Source: Methanosarcinales archaeon (GTDB lineage Archaea > Halobacteriota > Syntropharchaeia > Alkanophagales > Methanospirareceae). Taken from it: a DNA stretch of 37,353 nucleotides. A program made the translations under genes and the position numbers. The notes under the pieces were generated by a model. The model was not told the DNA's origin and did not search any database. It saw only the letters and a program-made list of their open reading frames with translations. Positions 33,669 to 37,353 of the stretch are shown one piece after another; position 1 is the stretch's first letter; every line of letters begins with the position of its first letter. Where the stretch lies: assembly GCA_025464325.1 (NCBI GenBank), contig JAODGH010000028.1, positions 1 to 37,353 on the forward strand, given 5' to 3'.

Positions 33669-34007
33669 ATGATAATCGCGGAAATAACTGTTATTCCCAT
33701 TGGTACGTGTACGCCGGGCGTCAGTAAATATGTAGCAGGAGCAGTGGCGGAATTACGGAATATGGGGTTGAATCCCCGGCTCACCGCTATGGGCACTATA
33801 TTCGAGACGGATAATTTAGACGTGGTATTGAAGGCATTTAAAGTCGTACATGAATCCGTGTTTGCACGGGGTGCAATGCGCGTTGTTACAAGTTTGCGGA
33901 TAGATGAGAGGCGTGACAAAGAAGCGAGTGCCGACCAGAAGGTAAGATCGGTCTATTCGCAACTCAACGCGATCAGTCGAGATAATTCTGGAAGTACAGC
34001 TCGGTAA
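33669..34007 (+). CDS. MTH1187/YkoF-family thiamine-binding-type protein
   Basis: The 112-residue protein (from ATG 33669) is of the MTH1187 family (DUF77): MIIAEITVIPIGTCTPGVSKYVAGAVAELR, NPRLTAMGTIFETDNLDVVLKAFKVVHES, and the C-terminal strand RVVTSLRIDERRD. These ferredoxin-like-fold proteins form dimers of dimers, and the YkoF relative binds thiamine; the cellular role of the archaeal members is not proven. The upstream GTTTTTACATT could serve as the TATA box. The gene end overlaps the RACo-like gene on the other strand by 35 bases. Confidence 0.88.
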   Translation: MIIAEITVIPIGTCTPGVSKYVAGAVAELRNMGLNPRLTAMGTIFETDNLDVVLKAFKVVHESVFARGAMRVVTSLRIDERRDKEASADQKVRSVYSQLNAISRDNSGSTAR

Positions 34008-35553
34008 CGAACTTCTCCATGAAATCCTGCTCCTCTTCCAGCTTTATATGTTCTATCTGCTTCGCCACTTCTTCCGCATCCTTTCGCTTGCGTCTTGAGA
34101 TCAGAGCCTGTCTGGCGCCTTCCAGCGCGGCGTTGCCTACTTTCTTCATCCGTTCACGCGCAATTGGTGGCAGCAGACCTATGCGAATCGCATTCTCCGT
34201 CTTCGTGAAATTGACGAACCCGCCCGCAAGGTATATCGTATCGATATCATCAAAATCAATGCCATATTTATCGAGTAACACCCTTATACCGACCGCGACA
34301 GCGGTTTTGGCAAGATTCAGCTGGTCTATGTCGGTCTCCAGCAGCTTGATGTCCCTGGTCAGTCGTAACTCCTTTTCATCGCCCCGGAACTTACCCCGTC
34401 CATCAATTATTCTATGCTCCAGTAACTCCGCCAGGGCATCTATCAGACCAGACCCACAGATACCAACCGGAGGGGCACCGCCTATCGTCTCATATTCTAC
34501 TTTACCATCTGCACCTATTCGCACCTCCTTTATCGCACCCTCTACACCGCCTGTACCACATGAGATACTGGCACCTTCAAATGCAGGTCCCGCCGCCGCG
34601 GAGGTTGCAATCAGTCTTTCCCGATTACCAAGCACCATCTCGGTGTTCGTTCCAACATCTATCGCCATACAGATCTCTCTTCCAATATACATCTCAGTCG
34701 CCAGTACCACCGCCAGTGCATCGGCACCAACGAAACTGCCTATCAGTGGCAGTCCATAAACCCGCGCCTCTGTATTCATTGCGAGCTTTAACTCCCGCGC
34801 CATTTTCAATACCGGTTCTGTACTCTCGGGCTCGTAGGGCGCCTTACCCAGTGACTGAACAGGCAGGTCGAAGAAGAGATTACGCATCACTGGATTGCCA
34901 ACCGCCACCAGCTCATAGACTGCTTCATTCCTGCCATCGGTCATAGAAGCGATCATATCATTAACCGCGGTTCTCACCTCATTTACCAGTATCTCCTGCC
35001 CGGTCTTCGCAAATTCTATCCTTGAAATCACGTTATTACCGTATTTCGTCTGCGGATTCTCACGAGAACTCTTTCTGACCACTGCCCCCGTTTCCAGGTC
35101 TATCAGATAGCTGGCAAGCGTTGTGGTACCGATATCAAGAGCCACACCGTACAACGCACCGGTATAATCACCGATGTACGAAGAGTTGTAAAATACACGA
35201 TCTGCTTCGCGATGTACAAAAGGCTCTATCGGTATCCACCTGTACTCACCCGATTCCAGGACGTAATATACTCGCTCAGGTACGTTGACGTATATCGGCT
35301 CCTCAGTTTTCAATATCCGGGCCTGACATGCAAGCCGCTGATCTTTGCCCCGGATAAACTTCTTCTCCGCTTCCGTCGGTTCAGATAATGCACCCGGTGG
35401 GGCTTTAACTTCTACCAGACACTGACCACATTTGCCATCGCCACCACAGGATGCATCTATCGGTATACCCAGCTCCTGCAGATACGATAATAACGTTCGA
35501 CCCGCAACGAGTTCTGCCTCATGTGTCTGTCCATCTCTAAAGGTGATCTTCAT
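33973..35553 (-). CDS. RACo-like reductive activator of corrinoid proteins (2Fe-2S ferredoxin plus ASKHA domains)
   Basis: Proteins of this type (RACo, RamA relatives; COG3894) reduce inactive Co(II) corrinoid proteins to Co(I) at the cost of ATP. The 526-residue protein has an N-terminal [2Fe-2S] domain with C36, C42, C45 and C76, a middle domain, and a large ASKHA-fold ATPase domain: GVALDIGTTTLASYLIDLE, MAIDVGTNTEMVLGNRE, VGICGSGLIDALAELLE and IYLAGGFVNFTKT. It is slightly shorter than bacterial RACo. In this lineage the natural partner would be the corrinoid subunits of CODH/ACS or a methyltransferase. It begins 4 bases before the end of the upstream kinase gene (33973-35553 with overlap at 35550-35553) and is translationally coupled to it. 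Confidence 0.9.
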   Translation of the reverse strand: MKITFRDGQTHEAELVAGRTLLSYLQELGIPIDASCGGDGKCGQCLVEVKAPPGALSEPTEAEKKFIRGKDQRLACQARILKTEEPIYVNVPERVYYVLESGEYRWIPIEPFVHREADRVFYNSSYIGDYTGALYGVALDIGTTTLASYLIDLETGAVVRKSSRENPQTKYGNNVISRIEFAKTGQEILVNEVRTAVNDMIASMTDGRNEAVYELVAVGNPVMRNLFFDLPVQSLGKAPYEPESTEPVLKMARELKLAMNTEARVYGLPLIGSFVGADALAVVLATEMYIGREICMAIDVGTNTEMVLGNRERLIATSAAAGPAFEGASISCGTGGVEGAIKEVRIGADGKVEYETIGGAPPVGICGSGLIDALAELLEHRIIDGRGKFRGDEKELRLTRDIKLLETDIDQLNLAKTAVAVGIRVLLDKYGIDFDDIDTIYLAGGFVNFTKTENAIRIGLLPPIARERMKKVGNAALEGARQALISRRKRKDAEEVAKQIEHIKLEEEQDFMEKFVTELYFQNYLD

Positions 35554-36050
35554 TTAACGGAATAACCGAGCCTGGCACACAGTTCTCGTCGTTCCTTCTT
35601 CTCCTCTGCCGTCTCTATTCGCTCCACTGCTGTGCCATCAACCACACCAAGCACCGCACGACCCAGCTCTGTCTCCGCTACAATCACTTCCAGCGGGTTT
35701 GCTGATGCCACATAGATATTGGCAACTGCGGGATGCGATTTCAAAACACCAAGAACATTTATAGGAAATGCGTTATCAAGCACAATAAAAAATGTGTGAG
35801 AAGCCCCTATTCGGAGGCAATTCTCACTTGCTAACCGCTCCAAATCTTCGTCATTACCCGTAACGCGAGTCAATTTCGGTGCCGCTTCATTCATGGCAAC
35901 CGCGCATTTCAGCCCGGGTACAGCGGTCAATAGAGCTCTGAAGATATCGTCGCAGGCGAAGATAGAGAAATTACCCTGACCTATGATCACCTGCTTCCCG
36001 TCCGGGTTCCTGACCTCTATCCGCTCTATCTTCACCACTTTGTCATTCAC
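35550..36050 (-). CDS. Adenosine-specific kinase family protein (PAE2307-like)
   Basis: This conserved archaeal family was named from a Pyrobaculum structure with adenosine bound; its physiological reaction is not settled. The 166-residue protein has the characteristic IIGQGNFSIFACDDIFRALLTAVPGLKCAVAMNEAA, the central LRIGASHTFFIVLDNAFPINVLGVLK, and VANIYVASANPLEVIVAETELGRAVLGVVDG. Length is standard. It lies 7 bases after the ferredoxin gene and overlaps the corrinoid-activator gene by 4 bases, a tight three-gene operon. Its presence with an ATP-using activator suggests a nucleotide-linked function in corrinoid activation, which is inference only. Confidence 0.92.
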   Translation of the reverse strand: MNDKVVKIERIEVRNPDGKQVIIGQGNFSIFACDDIFRALLTAVPGLKCAVAMNEAAPKLTRVTGNDEDLERLASENCLRIGASHTFFIVLDNAFPINVLGVLKSHPAVANIYVASANPLEVIVAETELGRAVLGVVDGTAVERIETAEEKKERRELCARLGYSVK

Positions 36051-36057
36051 TTTACGA

Positions 36058-36294
36058 CTATTCCGCCATGCTTATTGCGCCCTGCTCGCACACATCCACG
36101 CAAACTTCGCATTCGGTACATTCCTCTGCGTTTATCACCGCGTGCTGTTCTCGACCATGCGGGGCGCTGCTCGGATCCGACTCCTCGACCAGACTTATCG
36201 CCTCTACCGGGCATTCCTCCACACACATGCTCGTTCCTTTCTCTTTCCTTCCTTTACAGCCATCACACTTATCCAGATCTACTACTGCTGGCAT
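36058..36294 (-). CDS. 2[4Fe-4S] ferredoxin with an enlarged first cluster loop
   Basis: The 78-residue protein (start at ATG 36294, with AAGGAGTG just upstream) carries two iron-sulfur motifs. The second is canonical CTECEVCVDVCEQG (C59, C62, C65, C69). The first, CDGCKGRKEKGTSMCVEECP, has C10, C13, C24 and C28, with ten residues where two are normal between the second and third Cys. A charged loop (about residues 37-50) separates the two. It is the first gene in the operon with the kinase and the corrinoid activator, so it is the likely electron donor. A longer frame to 36369 is not supported. Confidence 0.9.
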   Translation of the reverse strand: MPAVVDLDKCDGCKGRKEKGTSMCVEECPVEAISLVEESDPSSAPHGREQHAVINAEECTECEVCVDVCEQGAISMAE

Positions 36295-36541
36295 TTCTCT
36301 ATCACACTCCTTAGACACTTCTCTGTACTCATCATATATAAAAGTTGCTGTTTTTCTGCTGTGTTGCATGGTTGAGCCTTATCTACCACGCTTTGCTTCT
36401 GTGGTAAGTCCGCAGGATAATAACCAGATGTAAGCCACTGCTTCCTGATCAGGGATGCATTGAAAAGTATAGAGAAAAATATTAAAGTGAGACTCATATA
36501 CCTTATGCAGGTAGAGGAAGAGTGCAGGGAGGGTATAACAA

Positions 36542-36625
36542 GCGGGGGTTGCTGAGTTAGGAAAAGGCGCAGGGCTTAGGACCCTGTCTCGTAGGAGTGC
36601 GCGTGTTCAAATCACGCCCCCCGCA
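36542..36625 (+). tRNA. tRNA-Leu (anticodon UAG)
   Basis: An 84-base class II tRNA with acceptor stem GCGGGGG/CCCCCGC, anticodon stem CAGGG/CCCTG around loop CTTAGGA (anticodon UAG), a long variable arm (TCTCGTAGGAGT), T arm GCGTG-TTCAAAT-CACGC and discriminator A. There is no intron and no encoded CCA. It lies alone between the divergent ferredoxin operon and the CdhB-like gene. Confidence 0.95.
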
Positions 36626-36671
36626 TAAGGTTATAGGCGGTTTTATCCATGAGCATTTGCCGGGGCACTTC

Positions 36672-36677
36672 TTTTTT
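36672..36677 (+). terminator. T-tract after tRNA-Leu
   Basis: A run of six T lies 46 bases after the tRNA, preceded by a weak stem (TGCC/GGCA). It is a modest candidate for termination of the tRNA transcript. Confidence 0.35.
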
Positions 36678-36796
36678 AACGTATGATTAATAATAGATGG
36701 TAGTATGATTTGTAGTGGAGAGCGTGGCGGTGTTGAGATTTTCTTTCGAGACCGTGTGGGCAACAGAGTGGCTATCTATGATGTGGCTATGTATTA

Positions 36797-36842
36797 TTTA
36801 TATCATTTATATCCGGATACGGTTCATGCCGGGTGTTGGAGG
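36797..36842 (+). promoter_or_regulatory. Promoter and ribosome-binding site of the CdhB-like gene
   Basis: Two TATA-like TTTATATC copies (36797-36804 and 36806-36813) precede GGAGG at 36838-36842, which lies 10 bases before the ATG at 36853. Together they favour this start over an open frame beginning at 36715, whose first part would then be the promoter. Confidence 0.6.
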
Positions 36843-36852
36843 CGGTAGCAGG

Positions 36853-37329
36853 ATGAAAGAACGAGACGGGATAGATGAACTCGTGAAGTATTTACGCGAC
36901 AGTAAGGAGAAGCTAATGATGTGTGGCGAGTTCTGTAACCGCATAAAGCTCGGTGATAAGCGATTGATCGATTGGGCAGTTGCGATAGCGTCAGGACTTG
37001 GTGCGCATGTGGCGGCAACCGGCAATACGGTGGTAGAACTGAAGAGACGAGGTATCGCCACCCGAAAGATGTGGGCTGCGGAGGTCATATACTACCTGCA
37101 ACATGACCGATGGCAGGAAGGTCTGGACCTGGTTGCGAGACCTGATGTGGTTATAATGCTTGGCTACAACATGGATATGCTACGTGCGATTGTTAAAGCA
37201 TTGAATACAGCGGGTATAGAAACGGTCGTACTTGATAACGTGGCAGTGGACGAGGCGACGTACTCACTATCCCGGCTCTCTTTAGCTGAGTGGGAGAATA
37301 CACTGGAGATGATTGTAAATATGTTATAA
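36853..37329 (+). CDS. CO dehydrogenase/acetyl-CoA synthase epsilon-subunit homologue (CdhB-like)
   Basis: CdhB is the small Rossmann-like subunit that stabilises the nickel CO dehydrogenase CdhA in the archaeal complex. From ATG 36853 the 158-residue protein matches the family layout: an N-terminal SKEKLMMCGE strand, the core HVAATGNTVVELKRRGI, then VARPDVVIMLGYNMDMLRAIVKAL and TVVLDNVAVDEATYSLSRLSLAEW. It differs from typical CdhB in lacking a cdhA immediately upstream: a tRNA and a divergent operon precede it. It could be an extra paralogue or the first gene of a cdh cluster beyond the right edge. Similarity is moderate, so naming it as a homologue is safer than giving a gene symbol. Confidence 0.75.
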   Translation: MKERDGIDELVKYLRDSKEKLMMCGEFCNRIKLGDKRLIDWAVAIASGLGAHVAATGNTVVELKRRGIATRKMWAAEVIYYLQHDRWQEGLDLVARPDVVIMLGYNMDMLRAIVKALNTAGIETVVLDNVAVDEATYSLSRLSLAEWENTLEMIVNML

Positions 37330-37353
37330 CTTTAACCCTGCCGGGTGCATCTC

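Noticed and set aside
34019-34759. 246-codon open frame antisense to the corrinoid-activator gene
   Set aside because: Ser/Pro/Arg-rich translation typical of a reverse-strand shadow of a conserved gene.
36557-36763. 68-codon minus-strand open frame over tRNA-Leu
   Set aside because: Its C-terminal part is the reverse of the tRNA gene (GGRDLNTRTP), a well-known false gene.
36715-36852. N-terminal extension of the CdhB-like protein
   Set aside because: It would include the TATA-like boxes and the GGAGG site as coding sequence, and CdhB proteins do not have such an N-terminus.

Overview
The window is a 37 kb piece of an archaeal chromosome, almost certainly euryarchaeal. It carries archaeal-type ribosomal proteins (L37Ae, S6e, L10e, L40e), RNA polymerase subunits P and F, aIF5B, the KEOPS subunit Pcc1, a Hel308 helicase, an archaeal MptD-type aldolase, an archaeosortase, NadM, and a homologue of the epsilon subunit of the CO dehydrogenase/acetyl-CoA synthase (CODH/ACS) complex. 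Promoters are TATA-like boxes 25-50 bases before starts. Some genes look leaderless and others have strong Shine-Dalgarno (SD) sequences. CODH/ACS and corrinoid-activation genes next to an acyl-CoA dehydrogenase, a CcdA protein and an archaeosortase suggest a methanogen-related lineage such as ANME-1/Syntrophoarchaeia. That placement is inference; there is no rRNA or mcrA here to test it.

Layout. 0.1-4.8 kb (minus): pdxS, a TrkA-type potassium channel regulator split by a frameshift, hemD, and hel308. 4.85-5.65 kb (plus): rpl37ae, rpoP (46 residues), pcc1 and tRNA-Asn(GUU), whose 3' end overlaps hisA read from the other strand. 6.4-9.8 kb: a geranylgeranyl diphosphate synthase and an amidohydrolase, convergent with ahcY. 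9.9-10.9 kb: rpoF and a DUF655 gene, followed by 557 bases without a gene. 11.4-13.7 kb: a PP-loop tRNA-thiolation-type protein and an aconitase-family large subunit. 13.8-17.3 kb: a metallo-hydrolase and a SpoIIM-like membrane protein (minus), then an NfeD/STOPP membrane protease and CcdA (plus). 17.4-20.7 kb: a TRAM protein with a structured leader, a GMC-type flavoprotein with an orphan LivF-like ATPase, a small HEAT-like protein and a winged-helix-like protein.

20.8-27.3 kb is mainly protein synthesis and folding: dnaJ, infB (aIF5B), rps6e, rpl10e, archaeosortase, mptD (minus), rpl40e and a Yip1-like membrane protein. 27.3-30.6 kb: acyl-CoA dehydrogenase, a membrane-anchored double OB-fold protein, and a minus-strand run of TSUP transporter, 87-residue His-rich protein and TrmO. 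30.7-37.3 kb: a fused Mg-chelatase-type I/D subunit with a repeat-rich upstream region, nadM, an MTH1187-family protein, a minus operon (ferredoxin, adenosine-specific kinase, RACo-like corrinoid activator), tRNA-Leu(UAG), and a CdhB-like protein at the right edge.

How genes fit together. Pcc1 (t6A synthesis), TrmO (methylation of t6A) and tRNA-Asn (a t6A substrate) belong to one modification pathway. AhcY and the amidohydrolase may both act on S-adenosylhomocysteine. The RACo-like operon and CdhB homologue point to corrinoid-dependent acetyl-CoA metabolism. No transposase, CRISPR array, intein or prophage gene was seen. The most interesting loci are the ferredoxin/kinase/corrinoid-activator operon beside the CdhB homologue, the repeated CATATAATCC elements before the chelatase gene, the orphan LivF/flavoprotein pair, and the acyl-CoA dehydrogenase with a shifted catalytic base.
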